From the NCBI RefSeq assembly GCF_007744675.1, contig NZ_CP036269.1, forward strand, positions 1,565,501 to 1,629,500: a stretch of DNA of 64,000 bases, given 5' to 3'. Every line of letters starts with the position of its first letter. Within the stretch, counting starts at the first letter, position 1. The notes under the pieces are model-generated. The model was given only the letters and a program-made list of their open reading frames with translations, did no database searches and was not told the origin of the DNA. This document shows, piece after piece, positions 18,215 to 26,893 of the stretch. Position numbers and translations under genes: made by a program. The stretch comes from Gimesia alba. GTDB lineage: Bacteria; Planctomycetota; Planctomycetia; Planctomycetales; Planctomycetaceae.

Positions 18215-19162
18215 ATGAGGCACTTGAGAACTTCTGTTAAGCCAAGAGGGTTTACCCTCATTGAGTTGTTGGTAGTGATCGCCATTATCGCAATTCTGAT
18301 CGCATTGTTATTACCCGCCGTACAGCAGGCACGTGAAGCCGCTCGGCGAAGTACTTGTAAAAACAATCTGAAGCAAATTGGTCTGGCGATGCACAATTAC
18401 CATGATACGCATCAACTTTTTCCGTATGCCCATATGGCGATTGGTTCGGGATACCCAAATTACTGCCATAACCGGGATACCTGGTTCCATCGCATTCTGC
18501 CCTATATCGACCAGGCACCGATGTATAATGCCTATGAGGGGGATTGTTCAAATGTGTCATCAAGCACGAGCAATCATGTGCATAATATTTCGAGCAGCCA
18601 GACTTTTGTGAAGACAGCTCTGCCGGTTTTCATGTGTCCCTCTGATATTGGACCTGCATTTGCTGAAAATGGTGGTGTTCGTTGGGGAGGTAATTATATT
18701 GGTTGTATCGGTTGGGCGAATAACCGTTCGACTGGTACCGACAATGGTATTTTTGGGCAGAATACCAGAACCAAGTTTCGGGATGTGAAAGACGGAACTT
18801 CGAATACATTACTGATGAGTGAGGCAGTTCAACGCGTTGAAGTACCAACTGGTTTCTCCTGGGGATGCCCGGGGTGTTACTGGATTGGTGGTGCTCATGG
18901 TGAAGTGACCTTTACCGCCTATGAGACCCCGAATACATCAGCAGCAGACCAGAACTACCTCTGCAAAAGCACAACGGATGTGAACGCTCCCTGCGTTACA
19001 AATCAATCGTCGCGCTGGAATTATGCCCGTAGTCAGCATGTGGGCGGAGTGCATGTAGGGATGGCCGATGGTGGTGTGCGGTTTATTTCAGAAAACATCG
19101 ACCGCGGCACATACCGGGCTTTATCAACTCGTTCCGGTGGTGAAGTTGTCGGGGAATTTTAA
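18215..19162 (+). CDS. DUF1559 pseudopilin-like protein with prepilin cleavage site
   Basis: ATG 18215 has AAGGA 8 bases upstream; ATG 18206 overlaps that ribosome site and is less likely. The 315-residue product has a type IV prepilin leader ([17 protein letters not shown]), the conserved [24 protein letters not shown] segment, and the H-X9-DG motif near the C-terminus (His of SQHVGG with DGG nine residues on). This family (DUF1559) is greatly expanded in planctomycetes; the proteins resemble type II secretion/type IV pilus minor pseudopilins but individual functions are unknown. It is followed closely by a small lipoprotein gene, a common pairing for this family. Confidence 0.93.
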   Translation: MRHLRTSVKPRGFTLIELLVVIAIIAILIALLLPAVQQAREAARRSTCKNNLKQIGLAMHNYHDTHQLFPYAHMAIGSGYPNYCHNRDTWFHRILPYIDQAPMYNAYEGDCSNVSSSTSNHVHNISSSQTFVKTALPVFMCPSDIGPAFAENGGVRWGGNYIGCIGWANNRSTGTDNGIFGQNTRTKFRDVKDGTSNTLLMSEAVQRVEVPTGFSWGCPGCYWIGGAHGEVTFTAYETPNTSAADQNYLCKSTTDVNAPCVTNQSSRWNYARSQHVGGVHVGMADGGVRFISENIDRGTYRALSTRSGGEVVGEF

Positions 19163-19247
19163 TTCCTCACAAAATTATAGATTTATCGATCTCCCATTGC
19201 CCCCGGTAGGTTCGCCGGGGGTAATTTGATCCCATAGGAAAGATTCA

Positions 19248-19667
19248 ATGAAAACACTTTCGTTCTGTTTGATTTTAATGTGTACTGCAGGAATATTTGT
19301 TGGTTGTGGCGGTGCCAGTGATGCACCGGTGACATATCCTGTTTCAGGCAAAGTGACACTCGATGGTGAGCCTCTGGCGGAGGGAAATATCATTTTTCGA
19401 GATGCCGCTGAAAAAGCAGCCAGCGCTGCTGGAAAGATCGAGAATGGGGAATTCTCATTTGAGGCTGTTGCAGGTAAAAAAGCAGTTGTAATTACCGCAA
19501 CACGTGAAGTACCAGGGAAAACTGTTGTGGGAGGCGCTCCTGATGAGCCGCCGGTTCCTGCAATTGAGCAGTATATTCCAGCGACTTACAATGAAAAGAC
19601 AACACTCGAAGCAGAAGTCAGTGACTCGGGAGCAAATGAATTTACATTTGAACTCAAAAGTAAATAG
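19248..19667 (+). CDS. Small secreted lipoprotein with transthyretin-like beta domain
   Basis: 139 residues. A signal peptide ends at a lipobox-like FVGC (Cys20), and the remainder (V..VSGKVTLDGEPLAEGNIIFRD) resembles the carboxypeptidase-regulatory/transthyretin-like beta-sandwich often found in small planctomycete lipoproteins. It lies 85 bases after the DUF1559 gene on the same strand and ends at a terminator, so the two are likely co-transcribed. The role is unknown; it may accompany the pseudopilin at the cell surface. Confidence 0.88.
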   Translation: MKTLSFCLILMCTAGIFVGCGGASDAPVTYPVSGKVTLDGEPLAEGNIIFRDAAEKAASAAGKIENGEFSFEAVAGKKAVVITATREVPGKTVVGGAPDEPPVPAIEQYIPATYNEKTTLEAEVSDSGANEFTFELKSK

Positions 19668-19686
19668 AATTCTTGAGAGACAGTAC

Positions 19687-19721
19687 GAGCCGGGTTCTGA
19701 TGAATCCGGCTCATTGTTTTT
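19687..19721 (+). terminator. Rho-independent terminator after the lipoprotein gene
   Basis: An 11-bp stem (19687-19697 with 19702-19712, one G-T wobble, GAGCCGG/CCGGCTC core), four-base loop, then a T-rich tail to 19721. Confidence 0.82.
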
Positions 19722-19737
19722 CTGTCGTGACGTGATT

Positions 19738-19950
19738 TTATTGTTTTTGAATACACTCTCGAGCCAGGATGCGTGCCTGCTTGAATGCATGCTTGACGGT
19801 AAAGGCTCGGGCTTCCACTTGTTCTTCGGTGTAGTATTTGCCATGGTCGCTTTCGGGGAGCCCTGCCAGCGACAAAGTAAGAGGCAGAAGGTCGAGAAAC
19901 TCACGGTAGCGGCGCTGAATATCACTGCTGGCGTTGGCTGAATCATTCAC
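19738..19950 (-). CDS. Small conserved hypothetical protein (70 residues)
   Basis: Starts at GTG 19950 with a good GAGGGAG site about 10 bases upstream. The product is helical and charged (RRYREFLDLLPLTLSLAGLPESDHGKYY) with no signal, cysteine or membrane segment. Its codon use looks like that of its neighbours and competing plus-strand frames lack a ribosome site, so I take it as real. I do not recognise the family. Confidence 0.6.
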   Translation of the reverse strand: MNDSANASSDIQRRYREFLDLLPLTLSLAGLPESDHGKYYTEEQVEARAFTVKHAFKQARILARECIQKQ

Positions 19951-20267
19951 TGAAAGCGTCTCCCTCTTTTTCTAGCATCATGGTTCTCAAAATCAAACTG
20001 AAACTCGAAGGTGGACTAGAATTCGTGTCGCCGGTCATCCATCACTGAACTCAGGCTACAGACTTCATAGATTAAACCTTCTGCCTTGATTCTCGCAAAG
20101 GCAATTCAGAAAAGCAATGGGAACTCTGGAGAATGCTGTGAGCTATCTCAGGATTCGGCGTTGCATCAGACAGACCAATCACACACTCCATATGGCACCA
20201 GGTCGATGCAGCCAGGCTCATGCAACACCATTAAGGAAAAGTTCGCAACTTGACGAAGCGAGCGGGC
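19951..20267. other. Intergenic region without a supported gene
   Basis: 317 bases between two minus-strand genes. I see a 22-codon plus-strand frame at 19980 without a ribosome site and no terminator or repeat that stands out. Confidence 0.5.
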
Positions 20268-21107
20268 TCACTCTTTGTTTTTGAGGCCGGTTTCTTCAGG
20301 TGGCGGCAGTGTTACCGGCGGTAATTCAGGGGCTGCAGACTCACCTTGTTCTGGTGGTGGCTGCGGGGGTTGTTGAGGGTAACCCTGAGGCGGCATCTGG
20401 TACTGTTGTGGATATGCAGGCATCGGTTGCTGCGGATATCCCTGTTGCGGATAGTATTGTGGCGGCATTGGGTAGGGGTATTGCTGTCCCGGTGGCATCT
20501 GTTGTGGCGGATATCCATACTGCTGAGGAGGATAGCCTGCCTGCTGTGCTGCCTGTTCGTAAGCCTGCTGCGCTGCTTGCTGTTGTTCGGCAGACAGGAT
20601 TTGGGTGTCACCTTCATAGACTTCCGGGCTGACAGGTTCATTGGGAGCGGGGGTTGCTTCAGGCGCGGGAGTCGATTCGGTTGCTGCAGTGGCTGTCTCG
20701 GAACCCTCAGGAGTATGAACGGGGATATCAAAAACAGTATCTGATCCGGTAAGAATTTCACCACTGGGAGCTGCATCCGGCGCGGTTGGCGCCCCTTCAG
20801 CGTTGGCACTATGTGAAATCACAATTTCAAAATCGAGTTTTCCTACCTGGATTTTATCTCCGTGCGAGAGCTGCACCTCACCTTTAATGCGTTTGTCATT
20901 GACGAGGGTACCATTGGTACTGCCAAAATCGCGTAAACGCACACTGTACTCATCAACGGTGAAGACACAATGATGCCGGCTGACCATGTCGCTATTCGGG
21001 CGCAGGTGACAATCTTCTTCCCGGCCGATTAAAAACTTTTTGCCTTTGATGGGGATTTGTTTTCCATCATGACGACCACCAATTACCTTCAACGAAAGCT
21101 GCAACAT
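20268..21107 (-). CDS. FHA domain protein with Pro/Gln/Tyr-rich tail
   Basis: 279 residues. An FHA domain fills about residues 5-98 (IGREEDC, SRHHC, FGSTNGTLVND), the fold that binds phosphothreonine peptides. An acidic Ala/Thr/Pro linker follows, then a low-complexity tail with repeated PPQQYGY, YPQQ and MPPQ units. There is no enzymatic domain, so this looks like an adaptor that recruits phosphorylated partners, possibly at the envelope or in a kinase complex; the tail could drive multimer formation. No kinase gene is adjacent. The FHA call is firm. Confidence 0.9.
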   Translation of the reverse strand: MLQLSLKVIGGRHDGKQIPIKGKKFLIGREEDCHLRPNSDMVSRHHCVFTVDEYSVRLRDFGSTNGTLVNDKRIKGEVQLSHGDKIQVGKLDFEIVISHSANAEGAPTAPDAAPSGEILTGSDTVFDIPVHTPEGSETATAATESTPAPEATPAPNEPVSPEVYEGDTQILSAEQQQAAQQAYEQAAQQAGYPPQQYGYPPQQMPPGQQYPYPMPPQYYPQQGYPQQPMPAYPQQYQMPPQGYPQQPPQPPPEQGESAAPELPPVTLPPPEETGLKNKE

Positions 21108-21542
21108 AAATCGTTCACTCCATAGGTTTCATACAGAACACGCTAAAAGCTCTGGGACATAATATGGCTGAATATATATTCGCCATTCTGCCTCCGGTGA
21201 CTTGTTTTCTCTTAGTCAGTAGATTGGAAGATAAGAAGCGTAAAATGAACAAGCAACAGAAATGAGTGAAATAACTTCTCGTCATAGAAATGGAGCAAAT
21301 GACAATGCTCAATGGCCCGCATTGTGTGGTTTGACTCACTTCATCGTAAGTAAAAATCCACTACTATTTTCCGTAACACTTAAAATAATATAAGATAAAA
21401 CACGTATTACATACTTAACGCTATCAGGCAGATAGCACGATGTCAATAAAGATAAAAGGTACATCTGTTATGTGAACCATTTATTAATCAACTGGTAATA
21501 TTTCCTTGATATTGATAACTCCAACACCACTAACCAATAAGC
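21108..21542. other. AT-rich intergenic region without a supported gene
   Basis: 435 bases between the FHA gene start and the end of the lipoate ligase gene. No frame with a ribosome site and no clear hairpin. It should hold the FHA gene promoter on the minus strand. Confidence 0.5.
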
Positions 21543-22319
21543 TTATGTTTTGCGAGACGTCCAGGACTCACGGGAGTATTTTTCTTTTTCCAGTTGACGG
21601 GCCTGTTCAAATTCTTCGTCAGTCAGTTTTTGAGACTCAAGAGGCAGCTGAATGGCCTGGGCAATGGCCTGCGAGAATTCCTCTGCCAATCGGGACAAAA
21701 ATTGTGACTGGTACAGGCTGATTTGCTCGTATTGATTCAATAGACCTGGAAAATGAGGCGCATATTCAGAGGTGAGCAGTAATAGACTGCCATGCTGAAC
21801 GATTGCACCACGTCTTCTTCGTTGCGCGCTCCCTAGAATTTTGTTCCCCTGGTATACGAGATCCCGTTCATCACCCCGCCCGAAGCAGAGGAAGGGTTCC
21901 GACTCTGCTTTGAACGAAACCCCTCGAAATGCAACCTGCAGGTCATGAGTGGCCAGGATGTCGATTACAGGTTGATGAATCGTCAGGTAAAGATCGGGGG
22001 GGAATTGGGACAGAGGGTGGCTTGCCGGAATTGCGAAGGAATAGGTTAATTCATGGTGATGTAGAATGGCGCCTCCACCTGAGAGACGGCGTACCCGGGG
22101 TAGGCCTTTCCAGGTTTGATTTTGCTCTTCGGTTTCATTCTTCTGAAAATAGCCGAGGGAGATCGTAGGCTGGTCCCAGCGATACCAGCGCAATGAACAG
22201 AGTTCGTTTTCTGCTGCTGATTCGAGTAGCGCTTCGTCAACAGCCATATTCCAGCTGCCTGCTAACGGAGCTGGCTCGATGATCAGACGACAGTGATCTG
22301 GGATTGAAGAATGAGTCAT
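21543..22319 (-). CDS. Lipoate-protein ligase A family protein
   Basis: Start taken at ATG 22319 (258 residues), where the homologous region begins almost at once; ATG 22388 in the same frame would overlap gcvPB by 19 bases. It carries the biotin/lipoate ligase signatures RRLSGGGAILHHHELTYSF and GNKILGSAQRRRRGAIVQHG, with the expected catalytic Lys. The family transfers lipoate or octanoate to acceptor lysines. It lies directly after gcvPB, in the same unit as gcvH, whose product must be lipoylated to work, so GcvH is the probable client; whether it uses free lipoate or octanoyl groups cannot be told. Confidence 0.87.
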   Translation of the reverse strand: MTHSSIPDHCRLIIEPAPLAGSWNMAVDEALLESAAENELCSLRWYRWDQPTISLGYFQKNETEEQNQTWKGLPRVRRLSGGGAILHHHELTYSFAIPASHPLSQFPPDLYLTIHQPVIDILATHDLQVAFRGVSFKAESEPFLCFGRGDERDLVYQGNKILGSAQRRRRGAIVQHGSLLLLTSEYAPHFPGLLNQYEQISLYQSQFLSRLAEEFSQAIAQAIQLPLESQKLTDEEFEQARQLEKEKYSRESWTSRKT

Positions 22320-22369
22320 ACCAGGAACCAGACTGTAGAGTGATATAACTTGAGGTACATACCTGTCGC

Positions 22370-23842
22370 CTATTGGGGCTCGCAGCATTGCAGAATCGGG
22401 TGACGTGCCGCCACAACTTCATCGGGCCTGCTGATCTCGGTGCTGTGAGGCGCCAGATGCAGAAATTCAGGATCTTCCTGAAGGATCGTTCGGATCGACT
22501 TTGCAAAGGCGTCCAGCGTTTCTTTGGATTCTGTTTCCGTCGGTTCGACCATAATGGCTTCAGGCACCACTAGTGGGAAATAAACGGTGGGGGCATGGAA
22601 ACCAAAGTCGAGCAGACGCTTGGCGATGTCCATCGCTGTGATTCCGTTTTCGGATTTGATTTTTGAAGCTGAGGCCACAAACTCGTGCATGCACAGGTCG
22701 CCGTTAGGAACAGGCAGCACATCTTTCAAGATTGCTTTGAGGTAGTTCGCATTCAGAACGGCATTTTCTGAGACGGCTTTCAGGCCTTTGGCTCCCAGCG
22801 TTCTCAGGTAGCAGTAGCCTCGTACTACGATTCCGATGTTGCCATAAAAGGTGCGGACGCGTCCGATTGATTTGGGCGGGTTTTCCAGAGTGTATTGGTC
22901 TTCGTTTTCACCCGCATTGTCATTGCGTTTGATTACAGGGCCAGGCAGAAAATCAGCCAGAAAATCACGTACAGCGATGGGCCCTGATCCGGGGCCGCCG
23001 GCACCATGCGGGCCGGTGAAGGTTTTGTGGACATTGTAATGCATCATATCGCCGCCAAAATCACCGGGGCGAGTAAAGCCCAGAATAGCGTTCATGTTGG
23101 CACCGTCGATGTAGACCAGCCCGCCGACTTCGTGAACCATGTTTGCGATTTGCTTGATGTCTTTTTCGAATAGTCCCAGGGTATTTGGATTGGTGACCAT
23201 GAAGACGGCAGTCTGGTCATCCAGATTTGCTTTGAGGTCTTCCAGGTCGACGAGACCGCCTTTGCTGCTGGCCAGCTGAACGCAGTCGAATCCGGCAATT
23301 GCAGCACTGGCAGGGTTCGTTCCATGTGCGCTGTTGGGAAATAAAACTTTTGTCCGTTTTTCGCCGCGATCTTCAAAGTAGGCTTTGGCCGTCAAGAGTG
23401 CCGTAAATTCGCCTTGGGCACCGGCAGCAGGTTGCAGGGATACCGCAGGCAGACCTGAAATTTCCGCCAGCATTTCCTGTGTCTCATAAAGCAAGGCCAG
23501 CATGCCTTGCAGGTCAGATGGATTTTGATAGGGGTGCAGGTCGACAATTCCCGGCAGGCTCGCCAGCCGCTCATGCCGTTTGGGATTGTACTTCATCGTA
23601 CAGCTTCCCAGCGGGTAGAAGTGGGTATCGACGCACATGTTTAAGGTCGATAAATTCACGAAATGTCGGATGATATCGGGCTCGGTGACTTCAGGGAGTC
23701 CCGTAGGCTCTGTAGCCAGTGCTGCCGCAGGGAGCAGTTCATTCAGCGGTTTGACAGGGACGTCCGCTTCAGGAAGCTCGGCACCGCGCCGGCCAGGTTG
23801 AGAGAGAGCAAACAATGATTCGGTGGCCAATTGATTTCGCAT
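22370..23842 (-). CDS. gcvPB: Glycine dehydrogenase (decarboxylating) subunit 2
   Basis: 490 residues, the C-terminal half of a split P-protein. The pyridoxal-phosphate lysine lies in the conserved NVHKTFTGPHGAGGPGSG block. Together with subunit 1 it decarboxylates glycine and passes the aminomethyl group to the lipoyl arm of GcvH in the cytoplasm. It follows gcvPA after 66 bases on the same strand, and is followed by the lipoate ligase. No gcvT is in the window, so the T-protein must be encoded elsewhere. Confidence 0.96.
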   Translation of the reverse strand: MRNQLATESLFALSQPGRRGAELPEADVPVKPLNELLPAAALATEPTGLPEVTEPDIIRHFVNLSTLNMCVDTHFYPLGSCTMKYNPKRHERLASLPGIVDLHPYQNPSDLQGMLALLYETQEMLAEISGLPAVSLQPAAGAQGEFTALLTAKAYFEDRGEKRTKVLFPNSAHGTNPASAAIAGFDCVQLASSKGGLVDLEDLKANLDDQTAVFMVTNPNTLGLFEKDIKQIANMVHEVGGLVYIDGANMNAILGFTRPGDFGGDMMHYNVHKTFTGPHGAGGPGSGPIAVRDFLADFLPGPVIKRNDNAGENEDQYTLENPPKSIGRVRTFYGNIGIVVRGYCYLRTLGAKGLKAVSENAVLNANYLKAILKDVLPVPNGDLCMHEFVASASKIKSENGITAMDIAKRLLDFGFHAPTVYFPLVVPEAIMVEPTETESKETLDAFAKSIRTILQEDPEFLHLAPHSTEISRPDEVVAARHPILQCCEPQ

Positions 23843-23908
23843 GGTATTGGTTGTTGCTTCAAAATATCAGGACTGAGTGAAACGCATTAAGGTATCAATA
23901 AAGCGAAG

Positions 23909-25264
23909 CTACGCTTTGAGGGCCGTCACCAGACGGTCGATTTCTTCCCGTGTTCTTTGTTCTGTGATCGCGACAAGGACACCGGTCTGATCTGCGCTGG
24001 AGCCATCTGTCCCTTCAAAGCGAGAGAGTTCCGGGCCTAAGTCAAAGCCAGCCTGACGTGCTTTGCGGAGCAGGAAGTCGGCTCCCTCTGAACAACTTAA
24101 GACAAATTCTTTAAAGAAGGCACGTTCTGGGAACAGAAGTTCGATGCCTTCAATTTGAGAAAGTTGTTCGGCTGCATAATGTGCTTTCTGGCAGCAGAGT
24201 TCTGCGACTTCACGAATGCCCTGTTTCCCGAGCAATGCAAGATAAACGGCGGCACGAATCGCGATTAATCCCTGGTTACTACAGATATTACTGGTCGCTT
24301 TGTCACGTCGAATGTGCTGTTCGCGTGCCTGTAGATTTAGTACATAACAGCGTTTGCCATTGCGGTCGACTGTTTGACCGATCAGACGTCCGGGCATCCT
24401 GCGGACAAACTTTTCACTGCAGGAGAACAGTCCGAGATAAGGGCCGCCAAATTGCAGCGGAGTTCCCAGAGATTGCCCTTCGGCGATGGCGATGTCAGCA
24501 CCGTAATCACCGGGACGTTTCAAAATCCCAAGGCTGATCGGATCGTAGGAAACAACAGACAGGGCGCCATATTTATGAGCGATTTCTGTCAGTTGTTCTG
24601 CTTCTTCGAGTGTACCGAAGAAGTTGGGATGCTGGATGACGAGACAGGCGGTCTGATCGTCCATTGCCGCATCGACGTCGGCCGGATCGACTGAGCCATC
24701 AACACAGGGAACCACGACGACTTCGCAGTTTAAGTGTTTCAAATAGGTTTCCACGACCTGTCTGTATTCCGGATGCAGCGAGCCGAGCAAGACGACTCGA
24801 TCGTGGCGATTGGTGACCCGCATCGCCATGAAGGCGGCTTCACTGACACAGGTACCTCCTTCGTACAGGCTGGCATTCGAAACATCCATGCCGGTTAACT
24901 GGCAGATCAGCGATTGGAATTCGAAGAAAGTCTGCAGACTGCCTTGGCTGGCTTCGGCCTGATATGGTGTGTACGCGGTATAAAATTCGCCTCTACGGGC
25001 AATTTCATCGACGGCGGCAGGAATAAAGTGATCATAAGCCCCGCCCCCCAGCATACAAACGCGTGAACCCGGGCCGACATTTTCTGCTGCCAGCTTTGAG
25101 ACGTGTGCCTGCAGTTCCATTTCGGTTAAGGCAGGGGGGATATTCAGGGGGCGATCCAGACGCAGCTCTTGTGGTATTGTGGAAAACAAAGCTTCCAGAG
25201 AGTCAACGCCGATGGCTTGCAGCATTTCCTGCTGTTGTTCTGGTGTGTTAAAGAGGTAAGGCAC
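23909..25264 (-). CDS. gcvPA: Glycine dehydrogenase (decarboxylating) subunit 1
   Basis: 451 residues, matching the N-terminal half of P-protein (PYLFNTPEQQQEMLQAIG..., GSRVCMLGGGAYDHFIPAAV, YTPYQAEASQGSLQ). This subunit pairs with GcvPB to make the active decarboxylase. The normal length and motifs show no damage. Lies between gcvH and gcvPB in an H-PA-PB-ligase order. Confidence 0.96.
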   Translation of the reverse strand: MPYLFNTPEQQQEMLQAIGVDSLEALFSTIPQELRLDRPLNIPPALTEMELQAHVSKLAAENVGPGSRVCMLGGGAYDHFIPAAVDEIARRGEFYTAYTPYQAEASQGSLQTFFEFQSLICQLTGMDVSNASLYEGGTCVSEAAFMAMRVTNRHDRVVLLGSLHPEYRQVVETYLKHLNCEVVVVPCVDGSVDPADVDAAMDDQTACLVIQHPNFFGTLEEAEQLTEIAHKYGALSVVSYDPISLGILKRPGDYGADIAIAEGQSLGTPLQFGGPYLGLFSCSEKFVRRMPGRLIGQTVDRNGKRCYVLNLQAREQHIRRDKATSNICSNQGLIAIRAAVYLALLGKQGIREVAELCCQKAHYAAEQLSQIEGIELLFPERAFFKEFVLSCSEGADFLLRKARQAGFDLGPELSRFEGTDGSSADQTGVLVAITEQRTREEIDRLVTALKA

Positions 25265-25447
25265 GGTTCACTCGCTAATAAGCGTGATGTTGAGGACGTT
25301 GGTGATTCAACTGTTTTGATTATAGTCACGGGAGAGACGTTGGAACTCTCTTTTTACCGTTATTACGAACGCGGCAAGAATTTCTCGGATGCAGCCATCG
25401 AAAGCCCGAAAAGTTTGGACCAGGGACAACTGTTGTAGAGGCTTCTT

Positions 25448-25834
25448 TTAATGTGCTTCTGACTCACAGAATTTCTGGTAATCGTCGGCAGTCATGAATT
25501 GGTCCAGCTCTGATGGATTTGACATTTTGACCTTGGTTATCCAGCCAGCACCGAATGGATCGTCAGAAAGTGGTGCCTGATCATCCACAAGTGATGCATT
25601 GACCTCAGCAATTTCACCACTCACCGGAGAATATAAATCGCTAACGGCTTTCACACTTTCTACTTCCCCAAACACTTTGCCAGCCTCACAGGTTGAGCCG
25701 ATTTCTGGAAGCTCAATGTAAACCAGATCGGTCAATTGGTTGACGGCAAAATCGGTGATGCCCACAGTTGCCATCTCGCCGTCTACACTGACCCATTCAT
25801 GAGTTTTGGTGAATTTTAAGTTGCCCTGATCCAT
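25448..25834 (-). CDS. gcvH: Glycine cleavage system H protein
   Basis: 128 residues, full length. The lipoylated lysine lies in GEVESVKAVSDLYSPVSGEI. It shuttles the aminomethyl group between P, T and L proteins. First gene of the local glycine cleavage unit; the 183-base gap to gcvPA holds no gene. The 296-base leader upstream contains a hairpin at 26004-26025 but no glycine riboswitch core that I can see. Confidence 0.96.
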   Translation of the reverse strand: MDQGNLKFTKTHEWVSVDGEMATVGITDFAVNQLTDLVYIELPEIGSTCEAGKVFGEVESVKAVSDLYSPVSGEIAEVNASLVDDQAPLSDDPFGAGWITKVKMSNPSELDQFMTADDYQKFCESEAH

Positions 25835-26003
25835 GATTGCAAAACCCTCTATTCTATTTCTTTGCTCAAAGGTCGTGAACAGCTTCCACCTTGAGAAAAG
25901 AAGTCAAAAATTCCCTGATTCCTCTTTGTTGACGATACAGAGATTTAAGCGGTTTGAAAAGGAATCGGTGAGGGAAATTCCACGACTACCGCGGTATATC
26001 TTG

Positions 26004-26025
26004 CGGAGTCCCATTCGGGACTCCG
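26004..26025. other. Perfect 9-bp hairpin between rpiB and gcvH
   Basis: CGGAGTCCC (26004-26012), four-base loop, GGGACTCCG (26017-26025). There is no T tract on either side, so it is not a standard intrinsic terminator. It lies about 170 bases upstream of gcvH, in the possible leader of the glycine cleavage genes. Confidence 0.6.
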
Positions 26026-26130
26026 AGTCAGATGAATGCAGAATCGTGGCGACAGAACAGGAAACATCTGTCCGTTTGCGGCTGGCAGAGAGAGGGGAAT
26101 ATCTGTTTAGACTCACGAAAGGCAAAAGAC

Positions 26131-26586
26131 CTAGTGAGGCGGCATGTTTTCTTCTTCGACTTTGTTCAATTTTTCGAGTCGTCGTGCGTGTCGACCACCT
26201 TCAAACTCTTCTTTCAGCCAGATTTCGATCATCCGGTTCACAAGTCGATCTCCGAGCAGGTCTGCAGACAGACAGAGCACGTTCGAATCGTTATGCAGAC
26301 GGCTCATTTGAGCGGTGATGTCGTCGTGGCAGGGAGTTGCCCGCACTCCGGGGAATTTGTTGGCGACAATACACATTCCCATTCCGGTCCCGCAGATCAG
26401 AATGCCGCGGTCGATTGTTTTATCTGCGATCGCTTTGGCTACTTTGATCGCATAGTCTGGGTAATCGACACTTTCACCGTCTTCAGGACCATAATCGAAC
26501 GCTTCATGTCCTAATTGGTTTAAAAGTGTGAGGATTTTGACCTTGGTAGCAAACCCTCGGTGATCACTGGCAACTGCAATTTTCAT
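26131..26586 (-). CDS. rpiB: Ribose-5-phosphate isomerase B
   Basis: 151 residues with RpiB signatures: DHRGFATK near the N-terminus, CGTGMGMCIVANKFPGVRA with the catalytic Cys, and HNDSNVLCLSADLLG. It interconverts ribose 5-phosphate and ribulose 5-phosphate in the pentose phosphate pathway. It lies between gcvH and the Sua5-like/phosphatase fusion on the same strand; in Bacillus rpiB is likewise next to a low-molecular-weight phosphatase gene (ywlE), so the linkage looks old. Confidence 0.95.
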   Translation of the reverse strand: MKIAVASDHRGFATKVKILTLLNQLGHEAFDYGPEDGESVDYPDYAIKVAKAIADKTIDRGILICGTGMGMCIVANKFPGVRATPCHDDITAQMSRLHNDSNVLCLSADLLGDRLVNRMIEIWLKEEFEGGRHARRLEKLNKVEEENMPPH

Positions 26587-26703
26587 CGAAACTCTTTTGT
26601 ATAGATAATTAGATCGAAACTGGAATCTGAATGTCGATTGAGCCCTGCTCTCAATTGATCGTTGTTAAGTCTGATCCCGCAGGATGGCGATTTCTGACTG
26701 CGA

Positions 26704-26733
26704 TGTAGTAGAGCAGGTGAGGGTTCTACTACA
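26704..26733 (-). other. Hairpin in the rpiB leader
   Basis: Perfect 9-bp arms TGTAGTAGA/TCTACTACA (26704-26712, 26725-26733) with a 12-base loop, in the 307-base gap between rpiB and the fusion gene. No T tract follows. The rest of this gap holds the promoter-like site at 26807-26828 and no gene. Confidence 0.55.
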
Positions 26734-26806
26734 CTTAATGTTCCTGCCTGGTGAGAGAGGACTTAACAGCTTCTTCATATTCGTAAAGGGTAATGGTTTA
26801 GAGACT

Positions 26807-26828
26807 ATTATAGCAAGAGTGCTCTTGC
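26807..26828 (-). promoter_or_regulatory. Candidate rpiB promoter with palindrome in the spacer
   Basis: Read on the minus strand, a perfect -10 box TATAAT (26807-26812) is directly preceded by the palindrome GCAAGAG-CA-CTCTTGC (26813-26828), which fills the place of the spacer; no good -35 hexamer is visible. This is the layout of an activator- or repressor-controlled promoter. The implied leader to rpiB is about 210 bases. Confidence 0.4.
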
Positions 26829-26893
26829 AGCGGATCTCGAATTTTTTGTTTGAAAAAACAATCTGTTCAGTCAGGTTCTGCTGAAGCAGGCTA

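Noticed and set aside
25835-26130. Glycine riboswitch upstream of gcvH
   Set aside because: I could not find the paired conserved core of the glycine aptamer on the minus strand.
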